Origin: SCN-70-22 sp046327755
Lineage (GTDB): Bacteria; Gemmatimonadota; Gemmatimonadetes; Gemmatimonadales; Gemmatimonadaceae
DNA: 64,000 bases
Direction: 5' to 3'
Assembly: GCA_046327755.1 (NCBI GenBank)
Contig: JAXLXW010000009.1
Coordinates: 191,695-255,694 of the forward strand
The translations under genes and the position numbers were made by a program. Under the pieces are notes generated by a model. That model did no database searches. It saw only the letters and a list, made by a program, of their open reading frames with translations, and had not been told where the DNA came from. How positions within the stretch are numbered: the stretch's first letter is position 1; each line of letters starts with the position of its first letter. This document shows positions 17,260 to 25,853 of the stretch, piece after piece.

Positions 17260-17436
17260 CTACTGACAGGTTCGCTCGAACGGTGCACCTTGGCACGTCC
17301 AGCAGTTTGGTGGACAGAATCCGCTGGTAACGCAGTGATCGCCGCATTCTTCCAACGCAGCTGCCGCACGCCGCGGCGCGAGGAGCGCTCCGACCGACGT
17401 GCAGATCATGGCAGCAATCCAGAGTTGTCGTCGCAT
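17260..17436 (-). CDS. Exported six-cysteine mini-protein
   Basis: 58-aa peptide with a signal sequence (residues 1-27, '...PRRAAA-AL'). The mature peptide of about 31 residues has six cysteines in the pattern C-x3-C-x5-C-x3-C-x2-C-x8-C. Translation is supported by GGAGG 10 nt before ATG 17436. It is followed directly by a thioredoxin-fold protein gene (14 bp) and is divergent from a 6-bladed beta-propeller gene. The set resembles, by architecture only, the NVEALA-type exported peptide plus propeller loci of Bacteroidota. No sequence family is recognised. Alternatives are a small bacteriocin or a metal-binding or structural peptide. Confidence 0.6.
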   Translation of the reverse strand: MRRQLWIAAMICTSVGALLAPRRAAAALEECGDHCVTSGFCPPNCWTCQGAPFERTCQ

Positions 17437-17722
17437 GGCGTGTGAGCCTCCAATGAAAGGGTTCCTTCGGCCGTGCCCAGCCGCAAGATGGCATTCTTGC
17501 CGTCTTCCAACGCTGACGTGCATCGCGAGTATGAGTGAACAATCTCGCGCGCGCAGTGGCCGCGATCTCATGTTGCTGGCATGCGTGAGGGCGCAACTGC
17601 GCTCGAGCCCACATGCGCGTTGCTTGAGATTGCTTGCCACTCGCTGCGGCGGCTGACTATCGTAAGGCTCTGGGTCGGTCCGCTTGTGCTGTGCGCCCTC
17701 CCTCTCCAACCGCACTACATCG

Positions 17723-18898
17723 ATGTCCACGTTCCGTCGCGCCACCCTCCTGGCCCTCGCACTTGTAGCCTCAACCAGCCCCGGCCTGGACGCCCAGCCT
17801 CGCATCCGCAACTACGCGCTGAAGGCACAGCCGCAACAACGCTGGATGCTCGCCGCCCAACCCACCGTCTCCATCGGCGGTGCGGACTCCGGCGCACAGG
17901 AACTCTCGATGGTCGCGTCGACCTTTCGAATGCCCGGAGGAAGCGTCGTCGTGGCGGTCATGCGACAGGCGGAGTTGCGGCTCTTCGATTCCAGGGGGCG
18001 ATACCTGCAGTCTCTCGGCCGTAAGGGACGCGGACCAGGCGAGTTCCCCGTCCTTTGGAGCGCCTTTGCACTGCGTGACTCCCTCCTTGGCATCGATGCC
18101 GCCGGCATCGGTCAGCTGTTCGGGCCGGATGGCAAGTTTGTACGCACGATCCCTCGCACGTCGGCGTTTGGGCGCCGTCTTGAAGTGGCTGGCTACTTTG
18201 GCGATGGCGCGACGTTCGGCTACTTCTATCCCGATCCGCTCGAACGGGCGCCGTCAGGCGAGAGCGTCATCGACGCCATGCTCGTGCGCGTGTCGCCGTC
18301 TCGCACCGATTCGCTGCGACGCGTTGCGGCGGGGAGCGTGAACCGCCGAGGTGGAGGCGAGCCCACCGCGGTGGCGTACGCGGCGCGACTGCAACTCGCG
18401 GTCTTCGGCGATCGCTTCTGCGAGTCCTCTTCGAGCGACTACGTCGTGCGCTGCTACCTCGCCGACGGAAAATCCCATGTCGAGATCCGGCGCCCCGATG
18501 CCCGCACCGCCGCGATTACGCAGGGCGATCGCGATCGATTCTTCGCCGGCATCGACAAGGCGAACCCCGACCCGCGCGCGGCGGGCTATCGGCGCGAGAT
18601 TCGCGAACGCACGGAGTTCGCGCGTGTGCGTCCGCAGATCGGACGTCTCGTCGCGGGAGCAACCGGTGAGCTGTGGGTTGGATCGTACGATCCCGCCGAG
18701 TCGGTCGACGGCACCCTGCACCCATCGCCGGACAGCGCCACCACGTGGCAAGTCTACTCCGCGACTGGCGACTGGCTCGCGCAGTTGCGCCTGCCGGCAC
18801 GTTTTCGCCTCTTCGACGCCGGGCGCGACTGGATCCTCGGCGTCCGCCGCGACGAGGATGATGTCGAGTACGTCGAGCTGTACCAGCTGACCCGGTGA
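17723..18898 (+). CDS. 6-bladed beta-propeller secreted protein
   Basis: 391-aa exported protein (signal peptide about residues 1-25, 'SPGLDA-QP'). Its propeller signature 'LQSLGRKGRGPGEFPVLWSA' closely matches that of the propeller at 13936-15078, and further blade-like repeats follow to the C-terminal 'VRRDEDDVEYVELYQL'. No enzyme motif is visible; the likely role is binding of a peptide or glycan in the periplasm or at the surface. It is divergent from the Cys-rich peptide gene across 286 bp. The upstream in-frame ATG 17684 adds only non-signal sequence, so ATG 17723 is preferred. Confidence 0.75.
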   Translation: MSTFRRATLLALALVASTSPGLDAQPRIRNYALKAQPQQRWMLAAQPTVSIGGADSGAQELSMVASTFRMPGGSVVVAVMRQAELRLFDSRGRYLQSLGRKGRGPGEFPVLWSAFALRDSLLGIDAAGIGQLFGPDGKFVRTIPRTSAFGRRLEVAGYFGDGATFGYFYPDPLERAPSGESVIDAMLVRVSPSRTDSLRRVAAGSVNRRGGGEPTAVAYAARLQLAVFGDRFCESSSSDYVVRCYLADGKSHVEIRRPDARTAAITQGDRDRFFAGIDKANPDPRAAGYRREIRERTEFARVRPQIGRLVAGATGELWVGSYDPAESVDGTLHPSPDSATTWQVYSATGDWLAQLRLPARFRLFDAGRDWILGVRRDEDDVEYVELYQLTR

Positions 18899-18913
18899 CG
18901 CTGGACCGCGCGC

Positions 18914-19333
18914 CTACTGCCCCTCTGCCGGCGCGCCGCCCGCCCCGATCTCGTACTCGAACACATACGAGTGCACCCCACCCTCGATGATGATCTGCAT
19001 GTGCCCGTGCAATCCCTCGAGCCCGTCGGTCCCCGAGTCGGGGACGACGCCGAGCGAGAGCGAGGCCGCCCCGCGGTTCATCGTCCCGCTGTGCTGCAGC
19101 ACGAACGTCCCGCTGCGAGCGCCCAGGCTCCCCGTCACCCGCTCCAGCGCCACATAGCCGGCCGACCCCTTCACCGCGGTCATCGCGCTCAGCATCTGCC
19201 CCACGCTCGTCCCCGAGAGGTCGCCCTCGAAGACCTTGTCGATCGTCAGGCGCCCCAGCGGCTTCCCGTCCGCATGGTCATCGGCCGGCTGCGGCGTGAG
19301 CTTGACCGTGAACGTCCCCGTCGCCCGCATCAT
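18914..19333 (-). CDS. DUF3224 domain protein
   Basis: 139-aa protein matching the DUF3224 family: 'MRATGTFTVKLTPQPADD' opening, 'RLTIDKVFEGDLSGTSVGQML', 'GYVALERVTGSLGARSGTF', 'LQHSGTMNRG' and the closing 'HSYVFEYEI'. These are small beta-barrel (allene-oxide-cyclase-like) proteins with unknown function. The start overlaps the upstream dipeptidase stop (ATGA at 19330-19333), so they form a two-gene operon. It converges with the beta-propeller gene, 15 bp away. Confidence 0.88.
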   Translation of the reverse strand: MMRATGTFTVKLTPQPADDHADGKPLGRLTIDKVFEGDLSGTSVGQMLSAMTAVKGSAGYVALERVTGSLGARSGTFVLQHSGTMNRGAASLSLGVVPDSGTDGLEGLHGHMQIIIEGGVHSYVFEYEIGAGGAPAEGQ

Positions 19334-20544
19334 TGCCCCCACAGGTTCCTGAAGACACGCATCGCGTTCCCACCCAGCACCATCGCGATGTGCTGGTCGG
19401 TGTAGCCGCGGCGGATGAGCCCCTCGACGACGTCGAAGGTCCGCTTGGGATGGTCCAAGCCCGGCACCGTCAGCATCCACTCCCCCTTCTCGCCGATGTG
19501 CAGGTGATACCGCTCGAAGTTGGGCGTCGCCGGGTTCCCCTGCCCCGGCCCGTTCACCGGGTTGGGATTTCCCACCACGTCCATGTCGCTCCCCATCGCC
19601 AGGTGCTCCACGCCGACGAGCTTGCGCACGTAGTCGAAATGGTTGAGCGCGTGCTCGATGGTCGTCGGCTCGCTGGGCGAGATCATCATCCGCAGGAACG
19701 GGATCCCCATCACCCCACCGGTCTTGGCCATCTTGGTGATCATCTCGTCGGTCTTGCAGCGCGCATGGTCGGGCATGAGGGCGCGCGCACTCGCATGCGA
19801 AAAGACGACGGGGCGCTTCGCGATGTCGAGCGTGTCGAGCGTGGTGCGGTCGGCACAGTGCGACACGTCGACCGCCATCCCCACCTGCTCCATGCGCTGC
19901 ACGATCGACTTCCCGAACACCGTCAGCCCGCCGTCGCGCTCCTCAAGGAAGCCGCTCCCGATGCGGTTCTGGTAGTTGTAGGTGAGCTGCGACAGCCGCT
20001 GCCCTAACGAGTAGAACTGGTCGACGTCCTCCGGCGCGCGGAAGTGGTCGGAGTTCTGGAAGGTGATCATGATCCCCACCTTCCCCGCCTTCTTCACCGC
20101 CTCGAAGTCGCGCGCATCATCCACCCGCGCGAACCACTCCGGATACTCGGCCACGAACCCGTTCCACTCGGCGAAGAAGCGGATCCCGTCGGCATAGTCG
20201 CGCGGCGAGTGGCCGAGGCAGATCACCGTGTAGCCCGAGGTCCGATACACCTCCCAGTCGGCCGGCGTCATGCTGCGCGGCTTGCTGAGCCAGAGCATGC
20301 TCTTCGGCGGCTGCTCGGCGAAGTCGGCGAAGCGGAACTGGTTGAGCAGGTCGATGACGACCGACTCCTGCACGAGCTTGATGGCGCGCGCCGAGTACTC
20401 GATGGGGTAGCGCGCACCGGCCGGACGGAAGAGCGGGTAGCGCCCGCGCAGGATCGCCGGCGCGGCGACGACTCCGGCGGCGAGGCGTGTGAGGGCGGCG
20501 CGGCGCGAGAGAGCGTCGGGGTGGGACGTGTGATCTGGTGCCAT
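19330..20544 (-). CDS. Membrane dipeptidase (M19 family), exported
   Basis: 404-aa Zn-dependent dipeptidase. The N-terminus carries a twin-arginine-type export signal ('LSRRAALTRLAAGVVAAPAI'). The M19 TIM barrel follows, with 'VVIDLLNQF' in place of the canonical DGHND start (so the first metal-ligand pair is altered), 'ISHCADRTT'-like 'VDVSHCADRTTLD' and 'FSHASARALMPDHARC' metal ligands, and 'GSDMDVVGNP' near the C-terminus. Because the first H-x-D ligand pair is not evident, activity is uncertain; some family branches are like this. ATG 20544 begins the Tat signal. It is translationally coupled to DUF3224 downstream. Confidence 0.82.
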   Translation of the reverse strand: MAPDHTSHPDALSRRAALTRLAAGVVAAPAILRGRYPLFRPAGARYPIEYSARAIKLVQESVVIDLLNQFRFADFAEQPPKSMLWLSKPRSMTPADWEVYRTSGYTVICLGHSPRDYADGIRFFAEWNGFVAEYPEWFARVDDARDFEAVKKAGKVGIMITFQNSDHFRAPEDVDQFYSLGQRLSQLTYNYQNRIGSGFLEERDGGLTVFGKSIVQRMEQVGMAVDVSHCADRTTLDTLDIAKRPVVFSHASARALMPDHARCKTDEMITKMAKTGGVMGIPFLRMMISPSEPTTIEHALNHFDYVRKLVGVEHLAMGSDMDVVGNPNPVNGPGQGNPATPNFERYHLHIGEKGEWMLTVPGLDHPKRTFDVVEGLIRRGYTDQHIAMVLGGNAMRVFRNLWGQ

Positions 20545-20720
20545 GAGGTGTGGAGTGGGTCGGGCGAAGATGCGGCGGCGAGCACGGGGCGGCAATCGCG
20601 GCGCCCCTGACCCTCCGAGCCGCTGGCCATCCGCGCGGTGGGACGACACGTTCCTGCGATGGCTGGCGCGGCGCCCGTTCCTGGCGGTCGTCGACGACGC
20701 TGAAGTTGCCAGAAGCCTTT

Positions 20721-20819
20721 GAACACAGGGGACACAGGGGACACAGGGGAGATGGGATTGGGGCACCGCACCGCCGCATCGCGCCCCAGGTGCCCCGTGA
20801 ACCCTGTGAACCCTGTGGT
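20721..20819. repeat. Palindromic array of ACACAGGGG units
   Basis: Three tandem units of (G)ACACAGGGG at about 20721-20749 with a 10-nt period are followed, about 40 nt later, by complementary units CCCTGTGAA at about 20793-20819. The whole can fold as an imperfect hairpin. It lies in the 330-bp gap between the divergent dipeptidase and cyclase genes (20545-20874). The rest of this gap shows no gene. Confidence 0.55.
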
Positions 20820-20874
20820 GAAGCCCTTTGCATTTCATGAGACAGACACACATCCGCCCCCCACGATTCCGCCG

Positions 20875-21681
20875 ATGAGAACGCCCCTCGCCCTCGCCGC
20901 CCTCCTCGCCGCCACCGCGCCGGTCGCCGTGCACGCCCAGGGCATCGACCTCTCGCGCTACCGCCTGGTCGACCTCACGCACCCGCTCAACGCAAAGACG
21001 CTCTACTGGCCGACGGCGAAGACCGGCTTCCAGCTGCAAGAAGTCGCCTACGGCGACACCCCCGGCGGCTACTTCTATTCGTCGTACACCTTCGCCGCCC
21101 CCGAGCACGGCGGGACGCACCTCGATGCCCCCATCCATTTCCACAAGGGAGGGCTCACCGCCGATCGCATCCCCGTCGAGCAGCTCATCGCCCCCGCCGT
21201 CGTCATCGACATCATCAGCAAGACCGCCAAGGACGCCGACTATCGTCTCACCGTCGACGACGTGCAGGCGTGGGAGAAGAAGAACGGGCGCATCCCGCGG
21301 GGCGCCTTCGTCATGCTGCGCACCGGCTGGGGCATCCGCTGGCCGAATGCCAAGGCCTACCTCGGCGACGACACCCCCGGCGACGCCTCGAAGCTCCACT
21401 TCCCCAGCTACGGCGTGGAGGCGGCGACGCTCCTCGTGCAGGAGCGCAAGGTCGCCGCGTTAGGCGCCGACGTCGCCTCCATCGACTACGGCCCCAGCAA
21501 GGACTTCAAGGTCCACCAGATTGCCTCGGCGGCCAGCGTGCTGGGGCTCGAGAACGTCGCCCGCCTGGAGGCGCTCCCCGTGAAGGGGGCCACCGTCATC
21601 GCCCTCCCGATGAAGATCGAGGGCGGCTCCGGCGGCCCCGTGCGCATCGTGGCGCTCGTCCCGCGCACGGCGGCGCGCTAA
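20875..21681 (+). CDS. Exported cyclase/kynurenine formamidase-like Zn hydrolase
   Basis: 268-aa protein with signal peptide (residues 1-22, 'VAVHA-QG'). The cyclase family (kynurenine formamidase fold) signature 'EHGGTHLDAPIHFHKGGLT' provides the Zn ligands (HxGTHxDxPxH), preceded by 'LVDLTHPLN' and followed by 'GADVASIDYGPSKDFKVHQI', also conserved. Such enzymes hydrolyse formamides, isatin or cyclic amides. Being exported is unusual but seen in related phyla. It is divergent from an exported M19 dipeptidase, so both may process external amides or peptides. A perfect 13-bp hairpin follows the stop. Confidence 0.88.
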   Translation: MRTPLALAALLAATAPVAVHAQGIDLSRYRLVDLTHPLNAKTLYWPTAKTGFQLQEVAYGDTPGGYFYSSYTFAAPEHGGTHLDAPIHFHKGGLTADRIPVEQLIAPAVVIDIISKTAKDADYRLTVDDVQAWEKKNGRIPRGAFVMLRTGWGIRWPNAKAYLGDDTPGDASKLHFPSYGVEAATLLVQERKVAALGADVASIDYGPSKDFKVHQIASAASVLGLENVARLEALPVKGATVIALPMKIEGGSGGPVRIVALVPRTAAR

Positions 21682-21694
21682 CGGAATACAAACA

Positions 21695-21728
21695 CCGCGT
21701 TGCACCGCACCCGCCCGGTGCAACGCGG
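21695..21728 (+). terminator. 13-bp perfect hairpin after the cyclase gene
   Basis: CCGCGTTGCACCG (21695-21707) pairs perfectly with 21716-21728 across an 8-nt loop, starting 13 bp after the cyclase stop. There is no clear T-run. It is a probable transcript end or RNA-stabilising structure. Confidence 0.55.
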
Positions 21729-21919
21729 CGATGCAGGGTGCACCCGGGCGTTGCAGCCGAAGGACCGCGAGGGAAGGACAAAGAAGCGCCCCCATTCGCA
21801 TCACCCCTAACGACTTAGCGCAGGGGCCACGCGGTGCGGGCGCTTCTTGCACGTGCAGGCGGCACCTCCCGCGGGCACTGGGCCGGCGGGGGCGCCGGTC
21901 CCCTCGCGTGGAGCCTCCC

Positions 21920-22441
21920 ATGTCCAGATCGACCCACTCCCTCCTCGCGGTCGCCGTCGTCGCCCTGACGGTCGCCGCCTGCAGCGACGCCCCCACCGGG
22001 ACGTCCGCCGCATCGTCCCAGGTTCCGGTCCTCGCCTCCGGGAACACCGGCGGCGGTGGTGGTGGGGGCGGCGGCGGCGGGGGAGGTGGTGGCGGCGGCG
22101 GAGGCTCCGTCTCGGCCCCAGCCTTCACCGGCTTCAAGGTGACCACGGGGTACGGCCCCTACAGCGGGCGCGACGGCGACCTGCAGATCACCTACTCCGT
22201 CTCCATGGGGACGTCGGGGCTCGCCCCGCGCGTGCACGTGCGCACCGTCGACATCACCGCCAACTACACGCTCTGGGACACGTACGACACCAAGTCGTCC
22301 GACTCCTTCCGCAACGCGTACCTCCCGCTCAACCACACCTACGCCATCACGCTCGACCTCCTCGATCCCAACGGCGTGGTGCTCGACACCCGGAGCGCGA
22401 CGGCGTCGACCCCGGCCGCCGCGAAGGTCGGCAGCACCTGA
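21920..22441 (+). CDS. Lipoprotein with a poly-glycine linker
   Basis: 173-aa protein. A signal peptide ends in lipobox 'LTVAAC' (about residues 16-21). A Ser/Thr-rich spacer leads into an uninterrupted run of about 19 glycines (22049-22106), then a C-terminal beta-rich domain of about 110 residues ('FTGFKVTTGYGPYSGRDGDL', 'ITANYTLWDTYDTKSSDS'). The Gly run is probably a flexible tether between membrane anchor and domain, and its repetitive coding DNA may be length-variable. No family recognised. ATG 21920 is preceded by GGAGCC; the earlier in-frame starts add implausible sequence. Confidence 0.65.
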   Translation: MSRSTHSLLAVAVVALTVAACSDAPTGTSAASSQVPVLASGNTGGGGGGGGGGGGGGGGGGGSVSAPAFTGFKVTTGYGPYSGRDGDLQITYSVSMGTSGLAPRVHVRTVDITANYTLWDTYDTKSSDSFRNAYLPLNHTYAITLDLLDPNGVVLDTRSATASTPAAAKVGST

Positions 22442-22509
22442 TCGCTGTCATCGGTCTGTCATGATGTGCCGGGCACATTGAGCGCTTCGCCCACCATGCG
22501 GAGCGCTCG

Positions 22510-23580
22510 ATGTCGCCCACCCCGTCCCGTCCGTCCCGCCGCTACGCCGCCCCGCGCGTCCTCCTCGCCGTGGCGGCGCTCCTCGTTCCGGCCGCCGCGG
22601 CACAGGCGCAGGACGCCGCCGGCTACCATGTGACGAAGAAGATCCCCGTCGGCGGTGAGGGCGGGTGGGACTACACGCTGGTCGACGGCAATCGCCTCTA
22701 CGTCTCGCACGCCACGCGCATGGTCGTCATCGACCTCGCGCGCGATACGGTGGTCGGGGAGGTCACCGGGACCAACGGGATCCACGGGATCGCCATCGCC
22801 CGCGACCTCGGGCGCGGCTTCACCAGCAACGGGCGCGACACCTCGGTCACCATCTTCGACCTCACCACCCTCGCCACCATCGGGACGGTGAAGGTCACCG
22901 GCGCCAACCCCGACGCCATCCAGTACGACCCCGCCAGCAAGCGCGTCTTCACCTTCAACGGGACCGGGAAGAGCGCCACCGCCATCGACGCCGCGAGCGG
23001 CCAGGTGGTCGGGACGATCCCGTTAGGCGGAAAGCCCGAATTCGCCCAGGTCGACGGCAAGGGGCGCCTCTGGGTCAACATCGAGACCGACACCGGCCAG
23101 GTGGTCGAGATCGACACCAGGGCGATGAAGGAAGTCGCGCGCTACTGGCTCCCCGGCTGCGAGGAGCCGAGCGGGCTGGCGCTCGACCGCGCCAGCACGC
23201 GCCTCTTCTCGGTCTGCGGCAACTCGACGATGGCCGTCTCCGATCCCGCCAGCCGCAAGGTGATCGCCCTCGTCCCCATCGGCCCCGGCGTCGACGCGGC
23301 GGCCTATGATGCCGATTCAAAGCTCGTCTTCACCTCGAACGGAGGGAACGGGACGCTCACCGTGGTGAAGCAGGAGTCGCCCGACCGCTACACCGTCCTC
23401 GGCAACGCCCCCACGCAGCGCGGCTCGCGCACGATGTCGCTCGACCCGGCGACGCATCGCCTGTACCTGGCGAGCGCGGAGTACGGCCCGCCGCCGGCGC
23501 CGGCGCAGCCCGGCGGTCGTCCGGGACGCCCACCGATGATCCCCGGGTCCTTCGCCATCCTCGTGATGGATCGCAAATAG
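22510..23580 (+). CDS. YncE-type beta-propeller protein, first gene of the efflux operon
   Basis: 356-aa exported protein (signal peptide about residues 1-34, 'AAAAQA-QD'). It has the YncE/7-bladed propeller pattern of repeated 'VIDLARDTVVGEVTGTNGIH', 'DAASGQVVGTIPLGGKPEFA' and 'DPASRKVIALVPIGPGVDAA' blades. It ends with a Pro/Gly-rich loop and a last strand. YncE proteins are periplasmic and bind DNA or unknown ligands; no catalytic residues are evident. Only 3 bp separate it from the TolC-like gene, making it part of the RND efflux operon and a possible substrate sensor or partner. A CGTTAGGC octamer is at 23021. Confidence 0.82.
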   Translation: MSPTPSRPSRRYAAPRVLLAVAALLVPAAAAQAQDAAGYHVTKKIPVGGEGGWDYTLVDGNRLYVSHATRMVVIDLARDTVVGEVTGTNGIHGIAIARDLGRGFTSNGRDTSVTIFDLTTLATIGTVKVTGANPDAIQYDPASKRVFTFNGTGKSATAIDAASGQVVGTIPLGGKPEFAQVDGKGRLWVNIETDTGQVVEIDTRAMKEVARYWLPGCEEPSGLALDRASTRLFSVCGNSTMAVSDPASRKVIALVPIGPGVDAAAYDADSKLVFTSNGGNGTLTVVKQESPDRYTVLGNAPTQRGSRTMSLDPATHRLYLASAEYGPPPAPAQPGGRPGRPPMIPGSFAILVMDRK

Positions 23581-23583
23581 CGC

Positions 23584-24804
23584 GTGCGCGTCGCCCGTCT
23601 CCTCGTCACCCTCGGCGCCCTCGCGCTTCCGCTCGCGTCAGGCGCGCAGGGGCGCCCCGTCACCCGCGCCGACGCCATCGGGAGCGCGATCGCCCGCGGC
23701 CCGCGCCTCGCCGCCGTCCGCGCCGACTCCTCGGCGGCCGGGGCGCGCGTCGCCTTCGCGCGACAGCTCGAGAACCCGTCGCTCTCGGTCGACCACTCGC
23801 GCGACACGCCGCACCAGCACTACGCCCTCGACGTCCCGCTCTTCGCCCCGGGGCAGCGCGCGTTAGGCGTGCGCTCCGCCGACGCGATGCTCGACGCCGC
23901 CGTCCTCCGCACCGCCTTCGAGCGCGAGGCGGTCGCCCTCGACGTCGACACGACCTACACCTGGGCGCTGGTCGCCCGCGAGCGCGCCCGCCTCTCGGCA
24001 CGCTCCGCCGCCGACGCCGACTCGCTCGTCACCCTCGCCCGCGTACGCCGCGACGCCGGCGACGCCAGCGAGCTGGACGTGCAGCTGGCGATGCTCAGCG
24101 CCGGCCAGTTCGCCAACGGCGCCGCCCTCGACTCGCTCGACGCCCTGCGCGCCCTCATCGCGGTGCAGGCGGCGATGGGGCTCGACGTTCGCGACGTCGC
24201 CATCGCCCTCGCCGACTCGCTCGACACCGGCGCCGGCGACCTCACGGGCGACATCGACCGCACCGGCGTCCCGCTCCTCGTCTCCGCCGCCCAGTCCGAC
24301 CTCGAGGCCGCCGACCTCGCGCTCCGCCTCGAGCGCAAGCGCGTCTGGCTCGCCCCCTCGCTCGCCCTCGGCTACGAGCGCAACGACCCCGGGGGGAGCG
24401 GCAACCGCATCCTCCCCACGATCGGGCTCTCCTTCCCGCTCCCGCTCCTCCACCGCAACCGCGCCTCGATCCTCCTCGCCTCCGCCGATCGCGACCGCGC
24501 GCGCGCCGAGCTGCTGCGCATGCAGGTGGAGCTCGCCGCCGCGCTCGCCGCGGGCGCGCGCGAACTCGAGACGGCGCGCGTGCGCCTCACGCGCACGCAG
24601 GCGCTGCTGGGGGCCGCCGAACGCGTCGCCTCGCTCGCCCTCCTCGCCTATCGCGAGGGGGCCTCCGCCCTCCCCTCCGTCCTCGAGGCGCAACGCTCGT
24701 CGCGCGAGACGCGGTTGCAGTACCTCGAGGCGCTGGGCGCCATGCGATCGGTCGCGGCGCGCCAGCGCCTGCTGACCCTCACCTCCCAACGTGCCCTGCG
24801 ATGA
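23584..24804 (+). CDS. TolC/CzcC-type outer-membrane efflux protein
   Basis: 406-aa outer-membrane factor. A short signal peptide ('...LASGA-QG') is followed by long Ala/Arg/Glu-rich amphipathic helices with the repeated OEP domain pattern ('LARQLENPSLSVDHSRD'-like N-terminal strand; 'YREGASALPSVLEAQRSSRE', the conserved helix seen in CzcC/TolC proteins). It forms the outer-membrane channel for the downstream adaptor and RND pump. The GTG start at 23584 begins the signal peptide. Its end overlaps the adaptor start (ATGA, 24801-24804). Octamer at 23861. Confidence 0.9.
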   Translation: MRVARLLVTLGALALPLASGAQGRPVTRADAIGSAIARGPRLAAVRADSSAAGARVAFARQLENPSLSVDHSRDTPHQHYALDVPLFAPGQRALGVRSADAMLDAAVLRTAFEREAVALDVDTTYTWALVARERARLSARSAADADSLVTLARVRRDAGDASELDVQLAMLSAGQFANGAALDSLDALRALIAVQAAMGLDVRDVAIALADSLDTGAGDLTGDIDRTGVPLLVSAAQSDLEAADLALRLERKRVWLAPSLALGYERNDPGGSGNRILPTIGLSFPLPLLHRNRASILLASADRDRARAELLRMQVELAAALAAGARELETARVRLTRTQALLGAAERVASLALLAYREGASALPSVLEAQRSSRETRLQYLEALGAMRSVAARQRLLTLTSQRALR

Positions 24805-25853
24805 CGCGCCGCACGCTTCTGCTCTCGTTCGTTTGTGTCGGCGTCACCGCCTCCGCCTGTGCCGAGCACGAAGGCGCGGAGGAGGAGAAGGTGGCGGCGA
24901 CGGTGACCGCCTCGGTGGAAGCCGTGCGCCAGCAGCCGTTCGACGAGACCATCGACGCCGTGGGGACGGTGCGCCCGCGCATCGGGCACGTCGCCTCGCT
25001 GGCGGCGCCGGCGCCGGCGCGCATCGCCCGCGTCTTCGTGACGGTGGGGAGCCAGGTGCGCGCCGGCGACCCGCTCGTGGAGTTCGAGCGCGCCCCCTTC
25101 GAGGCCGCCGCGACGAGTGCCGAGAGCGCGTTGCAGGTGGCGGAGCACGCCGCCGAGCGCTCGAGGCGGCTGGCCGACGCCGGCGTCCTCCCCCGCAAGG
25201 ATGCGGAAGCCGCGGCGGCCGAGCTGGAGGGCGCGCGCGCGAACGCGGTGACGGCGCGGCGCGCCCGCGAGCTCGCCACGCTGCGCGCCCCCATCGCCGG
25301 GGCGGTCACGCGCCTCAGCGCCGTCCTCGGCGCCTCCGCCGACCCGTCGCAGCCGCTGGTGGAGGTCGCCGATCCCAGGGCCATCGACGTCGAGCTGGTC
25401 GTCTCCCCCAACGACGCGGTGCGTGCGCGAGTCGGGCAGGGGGTGACGCTCTATGCCGGCGCCACCGCCTCGGGTGACCCCATCGCCCAGGGGAAGATCG
25501 GTGAGGTGGCGGCGGTGGTGGACAGCGCCAGCGGTGGCGTCGCGCTGCGCATCGCCATCACGTCGAGCCGGCGTCCGCTGCGCTTCGCCGAGGTGCTGAT
25601 GGGGCGCGTCGCCGTGCAGCACCACGACGCCGCGCTCACCGTCCCCGAGGTCGCCCTCGTCCCCACGGGGGAAGGGTTCCAGCTCTTCGTGGTCGACAGC
25701 GCGCAGGTGGCGCACGCGACGCCGGTGACCATCGGCGGGCGCACGGCTGGCGTCGCCTGGATATCGGAAGGGTTGAAGGGGGGGGAGAAGGTGGTGACGA
25801 AGGGGGCCTTCGGCGTCGACGACGGGGCGCGCATCGTGGCGGGGAAGCCGTGA
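24801..25853 (+). CDS. Periplasmic adaptor (HlyD/RND membrane-fusion) lipoprotein
   Basis: 350-aa adaptor. A lipobox-like 'VTASAC' near residue 20 suggests a lipid anchor. A barrel-sandwich half ('VFVTVGSQVRAGDPLVEFER'), a coiled-coil hairpin with alternating Ala/Glu/Arg, the second lipoyl half ('LATLRAPIAGAVTRLSAVLG') and beta-barrel and membrane-proximal domains follow. It bridges the inner-membrane pump and the TolC-like channel. It overlaps both neighbours by 4 bp (ATGA before, GTGA after), so synthesis is coupled. Confidence 0.9.
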   Translation: MTRRTLLLSFVCVGVTASACAEHEGAEEEKVAATVTASVEAVRQQPFDETIDAVGTVRPRIGHVASLAAPAPARIARVFVTVGSQVRAGDPLVEFERAPFEAAATSAESALQVAEHAAERSRRLADAGVLPRKDAEAAAAELEGARANAVTARRARELATLRAPIAGAVTRLSAVLGASADPSQPLVEVADPRAIDVELVVSPNDAVRARVGQGVTLYAGATASGDPIAQGKIGEVAAVVDSASGGVALRIAITSSRRPLRFAEVLMGRVAVQHHDAALTVPEVALVPTGEGFQLFVVDSAQVAHATPVTIGGRTAGVAWISEGLKGGEKVVTKGAFGVDDGARIVAGKP

